A stretch of DNA of 64,000 bases from Streptomyces sp. HPF1205 (GTDB lineage: Bacteria; Actinomycetota; Actinomycetes; Streptomycetales; Streptomycetaceae), in the NCBI RefSeq assembly GCF_020400825.1, contig NZ_JAINVH010000003.1, positions 248,001-312,000 of the forward strand. Direction: 5' to 3'. The notes under the pieces were generated by a model, which worked only from the letters and a program-made list of their open reading frames with translations, made no database searches and was not told the origin of the DNA. The stretch's first letter is position 1. Every line of letters starts with the position of its first letter. Positions 47,546 through 57,015 of the stretch are shown one piece after another. The position numbers and the translations under genes are program-made.

Positions 47546-48919
47546 GTGGCACGAACGCTGGACGCGGGTCCCGGACCCGCACGCAGAGCCGGACGCGCCC
47601 TCGCCGGTGGCGTGGGGCGGTCGGCCCGTGCCGTGCTGCGCCGGGTCAGGCGGTCCACCCACGCGGGCGGCGCGGGCGAGTCGGGCCTGTCCAAGCTGAT
47701 CGAACTGCACGCGGTGAACTCGGCCGGCGACATGCTGATCACCGTCGCGCTGGCCAGCACGGTGTTCTTCTCGGTGCCCACCGGGCAGGCGCGCGGCCGG
47801 GTGGCGCTCTACCTGCTGGTGACCATGGCGCCGTTCGCCCTGCTCGCTCCCGTGATCGGCCCGCTGCTCGACCGGCTTCAGCACGGCCGCCGGGCCGCCA
47901 TGGCCGCCTCGATGATGGCCCGCGCGGTGCTGGCCTGGACGATGGCCGGGGTGGTCGCCACCGCGGGCCTGGGCCTGTACCCGGCCGCGCTGGGCGTGCT
48001 GGTGGCCTCCAAGGCGTACGGGGTGGTGCGCAGCGCCGTGGTCCCGCGGCTGCTGCCCGGCCGGACCACCCTGGTCAAGGCGAACTCGCGGGTCACTCTT
48101 GCGGGCCTGCTCGCCACCACGTTGGCGGCACCGCTGGGCGGCGGCCTGCACGCCATCGGCCCGCAGTGGCCGCTGTACGGGGCCTTCGTGGTCTACATGG
48201 GCGGCGCGCTGCTGTCGATGTCGCTGCCGCACAAGGTCGACTCGGCGCGCGGCGAGGCCGGGGCCCGGCTGTCCGCCGCCGAGGATCCCGGGGACGCCGA
48301 CGGGAAGCCGGGCCGCAAGGCCGGGCTGCTGGGCGTCGGCTCCTCGGTGCTGCACGCCCTCCAGGCGAACGCGGGCCTGCGGGCGCTGTCGGGGTTCCTC
48401 ACGATGTTCCTGGCGTTCATGCTGCGCGAGCACCCGCTGGGCGGTCTGACCCCGGCGATGTCGCTGGGCGTCGCGGTGGTCGCGGCCGGGGTGGGCAACG
48501 GGCTCGGCACCGCGCTCGGCTCCTGGCTCAAGACGCGCGCGCCCGAGGTGACGATCACCGCGATGCTGGTGCTGGCGCTGTCCATCACGACGGTCGCGGC
48601 CGGCTGGTTCGGCCTGATCACCGTGGCCGCGGTCACGGCGGTGGCGGGCATCTCGCAGGCCCTGTCCAAGCTGTCCCTGGACGCGCTGATCCAGCGGGAC
48701 GTCCCGGAGGAGGTCCGCACCTCGGCGTTCGCCCGCTCCGAGACCGCGCTCCAGCTCTCCTGGGTGCTCGGCGGCGGCATCGGCATACTGCTGCCGCTCA
48801 ACGGCTCCCTGGGCATGTCGGTGGCGGCCTGCGTGGTCCTGCTGGCGTTCGCCATCTCGGTACGCGGCCTGCTCGGGGCGGCCCGCCGCGGCAGCTCGGC
48901 CCGGGCCCGCGTGGCCTGA
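47546..48919 (+). CDS. MFS transporter
   Basis: 457 residues with about 12 helices. The N-terminal 60 residues are Arg-rich and cytosolic. LHAVNSAGDMLITVALASTVFF starts the first helix, and the loop 2-3 motif is LDRLQHGRR. The FLTMFLAFMLREH region follows a Gly/Asp-rich central loop. It belongs to the MFS_1-like proteins conserved opposite DUF3027 in Streptomyces (SCO4329-type, from memory). Substrate unknown. The GTG has AGGA 8 bases upstream. Confidence 0.85.
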   Translation: MARTLDAGPGPARRAGRALAGGVGRSARAVLRRVRRSTHAGGAGESGLSKLIELHAVNSAGDMLITVALASTVFFSVPTGQARGRVALYLLVTMAPFALLAPVIGPLLDRLQHGRRAAMAASMMARAVLAWTMAGVVATAGLGLYPAALGVLVASKAYGVVRSAVVPRLLPGRTTLVKANSRVTLAGLLATTLAAPLGGGLHAIGPQWPLYGAFVVYMGGALLSMSLPHKVDSARGEAGARLSAAEDPGDADGKPGRKAGLLGVGSSVLHALQANAGLRALSGFLTMFLAFMLREHPLGGLTPAMSLGVAVVAAGVGNGLGTALGSWLKTRAPEVTITAMLVLALSITTVAAGWFGLITVAAVTAVAGISQALSKLSLDALIQRDVPEEVRTSAFARSETALQLSWVLGGGIGILLPLNGSLGMSVAACVVLLAFAISVRGLLGAARRGSSARARVA

Positions 48920-48925
48920 GCCGCG

Positions 48926-49023
48926 CCCCCGCACACTGACCCCCTGTCCCCCGTCCCCCCGAGGCGCTGCCCCTGAGCCCCCGGTCCTCCGACGCCCTGC
49001 CCCCTGAGCCCCCGTCCCCGCCT
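48926..49023. repeat. C-tract repeats between the MFS and DUF2771 genes
   Basis: Many runs of four to six C, with CCCCTGAGCCCCCG repeated twice (spacing about 33). The minus strand could fold a G-quadruplex. Confidence 0.55.
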
Positions 49024-49081
49024 CCTGACACGGCGCCCACCCCCGCGCGGGCCTGCGGCAACCGCCCGGTAGCCTCACCCC

Positions 49082-49582
49082 ATGAGCATTCGCCGCGCTG
49101 TCACCGCCATCGGTGCCCTCTCCCTCGGGCTGGTCGCCCTGACCGCCTGCGACAAGCCGACCCCGCTGGCAACGGTGACCGTGGGCACCAAGTCCGTGAC
49201 GGCCGAGGCCGCCACGGCCGGCGTCAAGTGCTACGAGAACGGCAAGAAGCTGCAGCGGACGATCTTCCAGGCCTGCCTGGCCGCGGCGCCCAAGCACCAC
49301 ATGACGGTCGGCATCGGCGACCGGGTGCGCATCGGCGTGGACCCCAAGATCGCCAAAAAGGGGTGGCTGATCGCGGCCGACAATCAGCTCAACCCGCCCG
49401 AGGTGCTCAAGGACAAGACCTACTGGAGCCTGGACAGCACCTCGCTGTTCGAGGAGCAGGACCCGCAGACCGGGCAGACCGTCCATCTGAAGGAAGTCAT
49501 CCTGAACATCGTGGAGTCCTCCGACACCTCGGGTGACAACACCTACGGCGTGTGGAAGATCAAGCTCGTCAAGGCCGGCTGA
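49082..49582 (+). CDS. DUF2771 lipoprotein
   Basis: A 166-residue exported lipoprotein of the DUF2771 family. Signal sequence with lipobox LVALTAC, then a beta-rich domain with VTVGTKSVTAEAATAGVKCYENG and CLAAAPKHHMTVGIGDRVRIGVDP. The two Cys (Cys50, Cys65) could pair outside the membrane. It precedes mqnB by 22 bases and may be co-transcribed. Function unknown. Confidence 0.88.
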   Translation: MSIRRAVTAIGALSLGLVALTACDKPTPLATVTVGTKSVTAEAATAGVKCYENGKKLQRTIFQACLAAAPKHHMTVGIGDRVRIGVDPKIAKKGWLIAADNQLNPPEVLKDKTYWSLDSTSLFEEQDPQTGQTVHLKEVILNIVESSDTSGDNTYGVWKIKLVKAG

Positions 49583-49604
49583 CCGGCGGCGGCCCGGACG
49601 CGGC

Positions 49605-50330
49605 ATGACGCGCAGCAGCACTCCCGCCCCCGCCCCCGCCCCCACGCGGCTCCTCGTGGTCACGGCCGTTGCGGCCGAGCGTGACGCCGTGGCGGCGGGT
49701 CTGGACGCGGCGCGCACGCCCGCGGACCGGGCGACGGTCATCGCGGCGGGTGTGGGCCCGGCGGCGGCCGCCGCGGGCACGGCCACCGCGCTGGCACTGG
49801 CGTCCGCCGGCGCGGACCCGTACACCCTGGTGGTCTCGGCCGGGATCGGCGGCGGGTTCGCGCCGCTGGCGCCGGTGGGCTCGGTGGCCGTGGCCGAGGC
49901 GATCGTGGCGGCGGACCTGGGTGTGGCCACCGACGACGGCTTCATCCCGCTCGACGAGCTGGGGTTCGGCCGGTCCCGGCACTCCCCCGCGCCGCTGAGC
50001 CGGGTGGTCGCGGACCGGCTGGGGGCCGCGTACGGGCCGGTCCTGACCGTCTCCACGGTGACCGGCACCGCCCGCCGGGCCGAGGAGCTGAGCAGGCGCC
50101 ATCCCGGTGCGGTCGCGGAGGCGATGGAGGGGTTCGGGGTGGCGGAGGCTGCCGCGGCCCATGGCGTACCCGTGATGGAACTGCGTACGGTGTCGAACGC
50201 CGTCGGGCCGCGCGACCGGGCGGCGTGGCGGATCGGCGAGGCACTGGCCGCGCTGACGACGGCGTTCGGGAAGCTCCCGGCCGCGCTGGAGGTTGAGGCG
50301 GACCATGAACACCACACCGGACACAGCTGA
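49605..50330 (+). CDS. mqnB: Futalosine hydrolase
   Basis: A 241-residue nucleosidase of the PNP/MTAN fold that releases hypoxanthine from futalosine to give dehypoxanthinyl futalosine in the alternative menaquinone pathway. VSAGIGGGFAPLAPVGSVAVAE is the nucleoside-binding block and EAMEGFGVAEAAAAHGVP has the Glu that binds ribose. The 3' end overlaps mqnD by 26 bases. mqnA, mqnC and mqnE are not in the window. Confidence 0.95.
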   Translation: MTRSSTPAPAPAPTRLLVVTAVAAERDAVAAGLDAARTPADRATVIAAGVGPAAAAAGTATALALASAGADPYTLVVSAGIGGGFAPLAPVGSVAVAEAIVAADLGVATDDGFIPLDELGFGRSRHSPAPLSRVVADRLGAAYGPVLTVSTVTGTARRAEELSRRHPGAVAEAMEGFGVAEAAAAHGVPVMELRTVSNAVGPRDRAAWRIGEALAALTTAFGKLPAALEVEADHEHHTGHS

Positions 50331-51195
50331 GTCGGGCACCGGGGGCGGCGGACCCGGCGACCGGCTGCGGATCGCGTACTCCCCGTGTCCCAACGACACA
50401 TTCGTCTTCCACGCCTGGGCGCACGGCCTGGTCCCGGAAGCGCCCCCGCTGGACGTGACGTTCGCGGACATCGACGTGACGAACGGCATGGCAGAGCGCG
50501 GCGAGCTGGACGTGCTGAAGGTGTCGTACGCGGTGCTGCCGTGGGTGCTGGACGAGTACGCCCTGCTGCCCTGCGGCGGCGCCCTCGGCCGCGGCTGCGG
50601 GCCGCTGGTGCTCACCCGGGAGCCGGGCGCCGATCTCACCGGCAGGACGGTGGCCGTGCCCGGCGAGCGCTCGACGGCGTACCTGCTGTTCCGGCTGTGG
50701 GCGGCGGCCGAGGTGCCGGACGGGGTCGGCCGGATCGTGGTGCTGCCGTTCCACGAGATCATGCCCGCCGTGCGCGACGGCCGGGTGGACGCCGGCCTGG
50801 TGATCCACGAGGCGCGCTTCACGTACCAGGACTACGGCCTGCACAAGCTCGCCGACATGGGTGAGCACTGGGAGTCCCGCACCGGGCTGCCCATCCCGCT
50901 GGGCGCGATCATCGCCAAGCGGTCGCTGGGCAAGGAGCGGCTGCACGCGCTGGCCGAGGCCGCGCGCGCCTCGGTGCGGATGGCCTGGGACGACCCGGAC
51001 GCCTCCCGCGGCTACGTACTCGCGCACGCCCAAGAGATGGACCCGGCGGTGGCCGACCAGCACATCGGCCTGTACGTGAACGAGTTCACCGCCGACCTGG
51101 GCGAGCAGGGCTACGCGGCGGTACGGGGGCTGCTGACCCGGGCCGCCGCCGAGGGCCTGGTGCCGCCGCTCGCGGCCGATGCCCTGGCTTTCTGA
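50305..51195 (+). CDS. mqnD: 1,4-dihydroxy-6-naphthoate synthase
   Basis: A 296-residue enzyme of the menaquinone pathway with a periplasmic-binding-protein fold. It converts cyclic dehypoxanthinyl futalosine to 1,4-dihydroxy-6-naphthoate. AYSPCPNDTFVFHAWAHG is the family opening, DVTNGMAERGELDVLKVSY lies in the cleft, and VPGERSTAYLLFRLW and GLVIHEARFTYQDYGL hold the catalytic His region. The ATG at 50305 is preceded by GAGGCGG. It is followed by a shared terminator. Confidence 0.95.
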   Translation: MNTTPDTAESGTGGGGPGDRLRIAYSPCPNDTFVFHAWAHGLVPEAPPLDVTFADIDVTNGMAERGELDVLKVSYAVLPWVLDEYALLPCGGALGRGCGPLVLTREPGADLTGRTVAVPGERSTAYLLFRLWAAAEVPDGVGRIVVLPFHEIMPAVRDGRVDAGLVIHEARFTYQDYGLHKLADMGEHWESRTGLPIPLGAIIAKRSLGKERLHALAEAARASVRMAWDDPDASRGYVLAHAQEMDPAVADQHIGLYVNEFTADLGEQGYAAVRGLLTRAAAEGLVPPLAADALAF

Positions 51196-51242
51196 GGGTT
51201 CCGGATTCCGGCCGGAATTCCACCCGGCCCATTGGCGGAAAA

Positions 51243-51275
51243 CGCTTTACCGGAGGACCTTCCTCCGGTAAAGCG
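51243..51275. terminator. 15-bp hairpin terminator shared by mqnD and csp
   Basis: CGCTTTACCGGAGGA pairs perfectly with its complement around CCT. On the minus strand TTTT follows directly, making it a classical intrinsic terminator for the cold shock gene. On the plus strand it ends mqnD. Confidence 0.85.
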
Positions 51276-51305
51276 CCGCCCAAAAACCTCGTCGGGCGAA
51301 GGAGT

Positions 51306-51689
51306 TCAGACGTCGAGTTGGTCCGCGACCACCCGCAGCACCGAAGCGATCTTGTGGCCGTGGGCCTTGTCGGGATACCGGCCGCGCTGCAGCGAACGCG
51401 CCACGTCCTCCAGGAGGGTGGTGAGGTCCTGCACGATGGGCAGCAGCTCGTCGGGCTTTCTGCGCTGCGCCGCGGCGACCGAGGGAGCGGGGTCGAGCAG
51501 GGTCACCGAAAGCGCCTGATCACCGCGCTGACCTGCGACGACGCCGAATTCCACGCGCTGGCCGGGCTTGAGGGCCGCCACCCCGTCGGGCAGCACCGAA
51601 GAGTGCACGAAGACGTCGCCGCCGTCATCGCGGGAGAGAAAGCCGAAGCCCTTCTCGCTGTTGAACCACTTGACCTTGCCGGTTGGCAA
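51306..51689 (-). CDS. Cold shock domain protein with C-terminal extension
   Basis: A 127-residue nucleic acid-binding protein. CSD at 1-65 has RNP1-like KGFGFLSR and RNP2-like VFVHSS. The 60-residue tail (DELLPIVQDLTTLLEDVARSL and the Lys-rich end) is the long form seen only in actinobacteria. The TTG at 51689 (LPTGKVKW) fits the family's length; a GTG at 51698 adds three residues. The ribosome site GGGAAG/TAGG serves both. It likely acts on mRNA structure or transcription antitermination. Confidence 0.92.
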   Translation of the reverse strand: MPTGKVKWFNSEKGFGFLSRDDGGDVFVHSSVLPDGVAALKPGQRVEFGVVAGQRGDQALSVTLLDPAPSVAAAQRRKPDELLPIVQDLTTLLEDVARSLQRGRYPDKAHGHKIASVLRVVADQLDV

Positions 51690-51975
51690 AGCACACACCT
51701 ACTTCCCATCCACAAGGCCAACAACCCTGCACAGCCTACCGGGGCTCTCCCCAGCGCAAGGGCCGAGGAAACGAGAGAGCCCCTGCAAGTCTCGGCAAGG
51801 GCTCCGAGGGGCGCAACAGAGTCCAAGTACGGGTGGCTGTGCGGTGCGGGTGACTCCGGGATCCGTGGCCGTGCCCCTCTTCCCCCTCGGGCCGCCCGGC
51901 AGCTCTTGGACGCGCCCGGCGTCAGCGGGAGGGCCGCGCGCCGCCGCCTGCGGCCCGCGGACCTACCCTGGTCCG
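51690..51975. other. csp leader and divergent promoter region
   Basis: 286 bases. On the minus strand this should be the 5' leader of the cold shock mRNA; GAGCCC/GGGCTC pair across a loop at 51776-51805. On the plus strand, TACCCT at 51963-51968 lies just before the GTG of the next gene. No other gene is seen. Confidence 0.45.
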
Positions 51976-52380
51976 GTGAGCAGACGAACCATGGGCGCCG
52001 GAGACCTCCTCGTGCGGACCGGCGCGATCGTGTTCATCGTCGGTGCCGTGGGCACGGTGGCGACCGTGGCGCCGCTGCTGCTGCACACGCGGCGGCTGCC
52101 GACGCCGGCGTACTTCGTGTCCATGCTGATGGGCGTCGGGTTCGCGATCGCCCTGGTGGGGCTGCTGCGGACGGCGATGGCGCAGCGCACGCCGCCGGAG
52201 AGCGGGGACGGCACGGACGGCGGGGACAGCGCGGCCAGCTGGGACAGCGGGGACGGCTCGGTGGGCTCCTCGGCCCCGACGGCCTCCGCCCCGACCGCCG
52301 CGGCCCCCGCGGTCCCCACGGTCCCCGCGGCCATTGATCCGGCCGCCGCGGACACCGTTCAGGCGGCGGCGGAGCTGTAG
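51976..52380 (+). CDS. Two-helix membrane protein
   Basis: 134 residues: a short N-terminal stretch, two helices (LVRTGAIVFIVGAVGTVATVAPLLL; YFVSMLMGVGFAIALVGLL), then a Gly/Ser/Ala/Pro tail. It is conserved in Streptomyces as a hypothetical protein. There is no ribosome site; TACCCT ends 7 bases before the GTG, so the mRNA is probably leaderless. The 3' end overlaps the convergent HAD gene by 22 bases. Confidence 0.75.
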   Translation: MSRRTMGAGDLLVRTGAIVFIVGAVGTVATVAPLLLHTRRLPTPAYFVSMLMGVGFAIALVGLLRTAMAQRTPPESGDGTDGGDSAASWDSGDGSVGSSAPTASAPTAAAPAVPTVPAAIDPAAADTVQAAAEL

Positions 52381-53024
52381 TCCGCGAACCACTCCGGGAA
52401 CTCGGTCAGGTCGCGCAGGACGACGTCCGCGCCCGCGGCACGCAGTTCCGCCGCGCCGCACGGCCCGGTGGCCACCGCCACCGACAGCGCGCCGGCCGTG
52501 CGGGCGCCGCGCACGTCGCCTGTGTGGTCGCCGACGTAGACGGTGGCGCCGTACTCGATCAGCGCCTGTGCCTTGGCCTCCGCCCACTGATCGCCGCGCA
52601 GGTCGGCCTCGATGCCGACGTGGTCCAGGTGGAGCCGGGCGTTCGGGGCGTACTTCGCGGTGACCACCAGGGGGCGGCCGCCCGCCGCCCGTACCGCCGC
52701 GACCGCCTCGACCGCGCCCGGCATGGCGGGGGTCGGGGCGATGGCGTGCGCCGGGTAGAGGGCGCGGTACCGCTCGGCCATCTCGGCGACGAGGTGCTCG
52801 GGGAACCAGTGGGCCAGTTCCTCCTCGAGCGGCGGGCCCAGCCGCGTGACGGCCAGGGCGGAGTCGACGAAGGTGCCGGTCTCGGCGGCGAGCAGGTCGT
52901 ACACCGCCTTGATCCCGGGGCGGGAGTCGATGAGGGTCATGTCGAGGTCGAACCCGACGGTCAGGCCGCCGGCGGCCGCCGGGAAGGGGGTCAGGGGGCT
53001 GAGGTCGGTGGTCACGGCAACCAT
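52359..53024 (-). CDS. HAD-superfamily hydrolase (phosphoglycolate phosphatase-like)
   Basis: A 221-residue phosphatase. Motif I is GFDLDMTLIDS (nucleophile and acid Asp), motif II VVTAK, with Lys at 165-170 region, and motif III VYVGDHTGDVRGA. The helical cap after motif I (YDLLAAETGTFVDS and so on) is of the Gph/PGMB class. It removes phosphate from a small metabolite; phosphoglycolate is the usual guess. ATG at 53024 or GTG at 53015 may be the start. Confidence 0.88.
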   Translation of the reverse strand: MVAVTTDLSPLTPFPAAAGGLTVGFDLDMTLIDSRPGIKAVYDLLAAETGTFVDSALAVTRLGPPLEEELAHWFPEHLVAEMAERYRALYPAHAIAPTPAMPGAVEAVAAVRAAGGRPLVVTAKYAPNARLHLDHVGIEADLRGDQWAEAKAQALIEYGATVYVGDHTGDVRGARTAGALSVAVATGPCGAAELRAAGADVVLRDLTEFPEWFADYSSAAA

Positions 53025-53088
53025 TCTCGCCCGGGCGGTCAAGGGGGCCGCGGGCGGGGCCGGGCGCCGCGGGGACCGCGCCGGGCGT

Positions 53089-54144
53089 TCAGGCCGAGCG
53101 GCGGGCCCGGTAGAGGAGGAACAGGGCGGAGGCGCAGGCCGCGAGGCGGACGGTGCCGGGCAGGGCGTCCTGGACGGCCTGCCCCAGGTGGCCGTGCGGG
53201 ACGGGGGTGCCCCACTTGCCCTGGTCACGGCCCCACAGCCAGACGAGCAGCCCCGCGGCGGCGGCACCGGGCAGGCCGAGGACGCCGAACTTCTTCTGGG
53301 CGGGGGTCAGGCGGCGGGAGAACCAGGCCAGCACCCAGCCGAGCCCCAGCGGGATCCAGGAGCCGATGACGGCCCCCGCGATCAGGAGCAGGGCGGCCAG
53401 GACGAGGCTCGGACTGCCCCAGCCCCGGGTCACGCCGCCGAGCCGGGGCAGTACGCGCCTGGGCCCACGGGCCGCGGCCGGCGCCGCCTCCTGCGGCGGC
53501 TCCTGCGCGGCCTCGTCAGCGGTCTGCTCGTCCGCGGCCTTCCTGGGCGGCTCCGGTTCGCGGCCGGCCAGTTCCTCGTCGTCGACCGGGATGAAGACAC
53601 CGCCGGTCATGCCGGGCAGTCCGGCGAGTTCGTCCCCGGGCCGCAGACCGCCGAACCCGCCGGTGCCGCCGAAGCCGCCGGTGCCGCTCCCGCCGAATCC
53701 GTCGCCTCCGTCGGGGCCGGGCGAGGTCCGCCGCCACGCGCCGCCGTCGCCCTTGCGCGCGCCGCCGCCTCCCGCGCGCGGCCCGCGCGCGGCGTACGGG
53801 CCGTACGAACCCGGCGGCGGCTCGGCCCCGCCCCCCGGGGCGTCGGTGGCCGCCGTACCGCTCCCGCTTCCGCCCGCGGACGCCCCGGCCGCCGAAGGGG
53901 CCGACGAGGACGACGGGGACGACGAGGCCGCGGCCTCCACCACCTCGTCGGGGGTCCCGATGCGGCTCAGGATGCGCCGGACCGCGGCCGGGCTGTCGGC
54001 GCCGCGCCGCCCGCGTTCGCGGTCGATGTCGGTTCGCAACTGGGCGACCAGTTCCCTGCGCTCGACCGCGGGAAGGGCGGTCTGCGCCAGGTCGCCGACC
54101 CGGCTGAGGTAGTCGAACACCATCCGGTCGCTCTCGACGCCCAC
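53089..54144 (-). CDS. Membrane protein with N-terminal HAAS-like domain
   Basis: 351 residues. The N-terminus (about 10-70: VFDYLSRVGDLAQTALPAVERRELVAQLRTDID) is a helical HAAS-like signalling domain as in proteins that accompany PadR regulators. A long Gly/Pro/Ser-rich linker (about 70-225) follows, then four membrane helices (VLAALLLIAGAVIGSW to the end). No PadR gene is adjacent. The GTG at 54144 has AAGGGGG 7 bases upstream. Function unknown. Confidence 0.78.
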   Translation of the reverse strand: MGVESDRMVFDYLSRVGDLAQTALPAVERRELVAQLRTDIDRERGRRGADSPAAVRRILSRIGTPDEVVEAAASSSPSSSSAPSAAGASAGGSGSGTAATDAPGGGAEPPPGSYGPYAARGPRAGGGGARKGDGGAWRRTSPGPDGGDGFGGSGTGGFGGTGGFGGLRPGDELAGLPGMTGGVFIPVDDEELAGREPEPPRKAADEQTADEAAQEPPQEAAPAAARGPRRVLPRLGGVTRGWGSPSLVLAALLLIAGAVIGSWIPLGLGWVLAWFSRRLTPAQKKFGVLGLPGAAAAGLLVWLWGRDQGKWGTPVPHGHLGQAVQDALPGTVRLAACASALFLLYRARRSA

Positions 54145-54358
54145 CGTCAAGCCCCCTTCCCCTGCCGCGTATTGGCCTCCCGCCGACGGTACCGACCGTA
54201 CCCGCCCGGCGGCGGCCTGTCGTCACCCTGCGGAGGGCACGGCAGGCGTCGCCGTACGGGGAGGCCAAGGCCGGTCCGCGCCGCCCGGCGCGGGCCCGGC
54301 CCACCCCCCGTCGGGCGGCCGCTCACCCGCCGGAACGCTTCCGGCTACTGTGGGACGG

Positions 54359-56947
54359 ATGACGGACGGGAGCCGAGGCATCTCCCCGCGCACGCTCGCG
54401 GAGGACCTGCGCGCACGTGACGACGACGCGCTGGCCCTCCTGCTGCGTGCCCGGCCCGACCTGCTCACCCCCGTGCCGCCCGACCTGACGCAGCTCGCCA
54501 CGCGCGCCTCGACGCGGGCGTCGGTGCTGCGCACGCTGGACCGCCTCGACCAGTTCACCCACCAGGTCGCCGAGGCCCTCGCGGTGGCCCCCGACCCGTG
54601 CCCGTACGAGACGCTGCGCGGCCTCATGACCGGTACGGCCCCGCCGGTCCTCCCGGCGGCCGGCCCCGCGACCGACACGGACACGGGCACGGCCGCGGAC
54701 ACGGACACGGACACCGAAGCCGCCACGGACGCGGACGCGCGCGCCGCCGCCCGTATCGCCGGGAGCCCGGGCGTCGCGGAGGCGCTGCCGGCGGCCGTGC
54801 AGGTGCTGCGGACGCGCGGGATCGTGTGGGGCGGTGACGAGGCGCTGCACTTGGTGCGGACCGCGCGTGACGTGCTCGCACCCGCCGCCGGGGGTACGTC
54901 GGGCACGGGCCTGGGGCCGTCGGTGGGCGAGGCGACCGCCGGGATGTCGCCGTCCAGGCTGCAGGAGATCGTGGCGGACGCGGGTCTGCCCGCGACGCAC
55001 GACCCGACGAGCGCGGTCCGCGCGCTGAGCGAGCTCTTCGCGGACGCGGAACGGATGCGCGATCTGCTCGCCCAGGCGCCGGAGGGCGTGACGGGGCGGC
55101 TGGAGCGGCTGGTGTGGGGGCCGCCGTACGGCGAGGTGCGCGACGCGACGGTCGCGGTGCGGGCGGCGGACGCGGTCACGCCCGTGCAGTGGCTGCTGGC
55201 CCGCGGCCTGCTGCTGCCGGCCGGCCGGCGCAATGTGCTGCTGCCGCGCGAGGCCGCCCTGACCCTGCGCGGCGGGCGGGCGCACCGGGCGCCCGAGCCG
55301 GGACCGCCGCCCGTCGAGCCGGTCGTCCGGCCGGAGCGCACGGTGGACCGTACGGCGGCGGGACAGGCGTTCACCGCCGTGCGCACCGTCATCGAGCTGC
55401 TGACGCAGTGGCAGGCGGGCGGGCCGCCCGTGCTGCGGGCGGGCGGTCTCAGCGTCCGGGACCTCAAGCGCACCGCGTCCGCGCTCGACCTGTCCGAGCC
55501 GGAGACCGCTTTCTGGCTGGAACTCGCCTACGCGGCCGGGCTGATCGCCTCCGACGGGGAGGTGGACGAGGCGTACGCCCCCACGCCCGCCTCCGACGAG
55601 TGGCTGAAGCTGCCGGCCGAGCGGCAGTGGACCGCGCTGGCGGCGGCGTGGCTGACCGCGACGCGCACGCCCGGGCTGGTCGGCACCCGCGACGCCAAGG
55701 GGCGGGCGCTGGCGGCGCTCGGGCCCGACCTGGACCGTCCCCTGGCGCCGCGGGTACGCCGCCGCACGCTGCGGCTGCTGGCGGAGCTGCCGCCGGGCTC
55801 GGCCGCGGTGCCGCGGACCCTGCTGGCCAGGCTGCGATGGCTGCGGCCGATGCGGGCGGGCGCGGACGCCCTGCGGGAGGAGCTGCTCGGCTGGACGCTG
55901 CACGACGCGGAGACGCTGGGCGTCACCGGCCGGGGGGCACTCGCCGCGCACGCCCGCCCGCTGCTGGACCCGGTGGGGCACGGCGGCCCCGAGGGGGCGG
56001 CCGCCGAGGCCGCCAGGCTGCTGGGGCCGCTGCTGCCCGAGCCCCTGGACCACGTCCTGCTCCAGGCCGACCTGACCGCGGTGGCGCCGGGGCCCCTGAT
56101 CGCACCGCTCGCCGAGACGCTCGGGGTCCTGGCGGACATCGAGTCCAAGGGCGGGGCCACGGTCTACCGCTTCACGCCGGAGTCGGTACGGCGGGCCCTG
56201 GACGCCGGGCGCACCGCGGCGGAGTTGCAGCGGTTCCTGACGGAGCACTCGCGCACTCCCGTGCCGCAGCCGCTGAGCTATCTGATCGACGACGTGGCCC
56301 GCCGGCACGGCACGCTGCGGGTCGGGGCCGCCTCGGCGTATCTGCGGTGCGACGACGACGCGCTGCTCACCGAACTCCTCGCCGACCGCCGGGCCGCCTC
56401 CCTGGGCCTGCGCCGGCTCGCCCCCACCGTGGTCGCCGCCCAGGCCGACCCGTCCACGGTGCTCGAACGGCTGCGCGCGATGGGCCTGGCGCCGGCCGCC
56501 GAGTCCCCCGACGGGGACGTCCTCATCACCCGCCCCGACGCGCGCCGCACCCCTCCTCGCACGCCGCCCGTCCCCGTCAGCGACGGCCCGCCCGTCCCCG
56601 ACGCCGCCCTCCTCGGCCTCGCCGTCAAGACGATCCGGGCGGGGGACCGCGCGGCGACCGCCGTCCGCCGCCCCGCCCCCGAGCGGGCCGCGGGCCCGGG
56701 CCTGCCCCGCACCAGCAGCGCCGAGACCCTCGCCACGGTCCAGGCGGCGGCCCTTGCGGGCGGAACCGTCTGGATCGGCTACGTCAACGCGGAGGGCTCC
56801 GCCAGCCAGCGCGTCATCGTCCCGGTCCGCGTCGAGGGCGGCTACGTGACCGCCTACGACCACACCGCCGACGAGGTCCGCACCTTCGCCCTCCACCGCA
56901 TCACGGGCGTCGCCGAACTGGCGGAAGCGGACGACCACCCGGCCTGA
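54359..56947 (+). CDS. XPB/Ssl2 N-domain plus WYL-like protein (helicase-associated)
   Basis: 862 residues. In Streptomyces it is annotated as a helicase C-terminal domain protein, yet no Walker A or DEAD motif is visible. The central region (WLLARGLLLPAGRRNVLLPREAALTLRGG) and TDTD-rich insertion surround Ssl2-N-like repeats. The C-terminus is WYL-like: GGTVWIGYVNAEGSASQRVIVPVRVEGGYVTAYDH. It probably binds DNA or nucleotides and partners the XPB helicase 3 kb downstream. TACTGT lies 7 bases before the ATG, so the mRNA may be leaderless. Confidence 0.82.
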   Translation: MTDGSRGISPRTLAEDLRARDDDALALLLRARPDLLTPVPPDLTQLATRASTRASVLRTLDRLDQFTHQVAEALAVAPDPCPYETLRGLMTGTAPPVLPAAGPATDTDTGTAADTDTDTEAATDADARAAARIAGSPGVAEALPAAVQVLRTRGIVWGGDEALHLVRTARDVLAPAAGGTSGTGLGPSVGEATAGMSPSRLQEIVADAGLPATHDPTSAVRALSELFADAERMRDLLAQAPEGVTGRLERLVWGPPYGEVRDATVAVRAADAVTPVQWLLARGLLLPAGRRNVLLPREAALTLRGGRAHRAPEPGPPPVEPVVRPERTVDRTAAGQAFTAVRTVIELLTQWQAGGPPVLRAGGLSVRDLKRTASALDLSEPETAFWLELAYAAGLIASDGEVDEAYAPTPASDEWLKLPAERQWTALAAAWLTATRTPGLVGTRDAKGRALAALGPDLDRPLAPRVRRRTLRLLAELPPGSAAVPRTLLARLRWLRPMRAGADALREELLGWTLHDAETLGVTGRGALAAHARPLLDPVGHGGPEGAAAEAARLLGPLLPEPLDHVLLQADLTAVAPGPLIAPLAETLGVLADIESKGGATVYRFTPESVRRALDAGRTAAELQRFLTEHSRTPVPQPLSYLIDDVARRHGTLRVGAASAYLRCDDDALLTELLADRRAASLGLRRLAPTVVAAQADPSTVLERLRAMGLAPAAESPDGDVLITRPDARRTPPRTPPVPVSDGPPVPDAALLGLAVKTIRAGDRAATAVRRPAPERAAGPGLPRTSSAETLATVQAAALAGGTVWIGYVNAEGSASQRVIVPVRVEGGYVTAYDHTADEVRTFALHRITGVAELAEADDHPA

Positions 56948-57015
56948 GACGCGGCCCGGCCGGTACGGACGCAGGTACAGGCGCCCGTACGGCTCGGCGG
57001 GCGCGGAGCCGGCTC

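Noticed and set aside
47315..50401. A 1028-codon minus-strand frame
   Set aside because: It is opposite the MFS, DUF2771 and mqnB genes, which all have recognised domains. Its own sequence is low-complexity.
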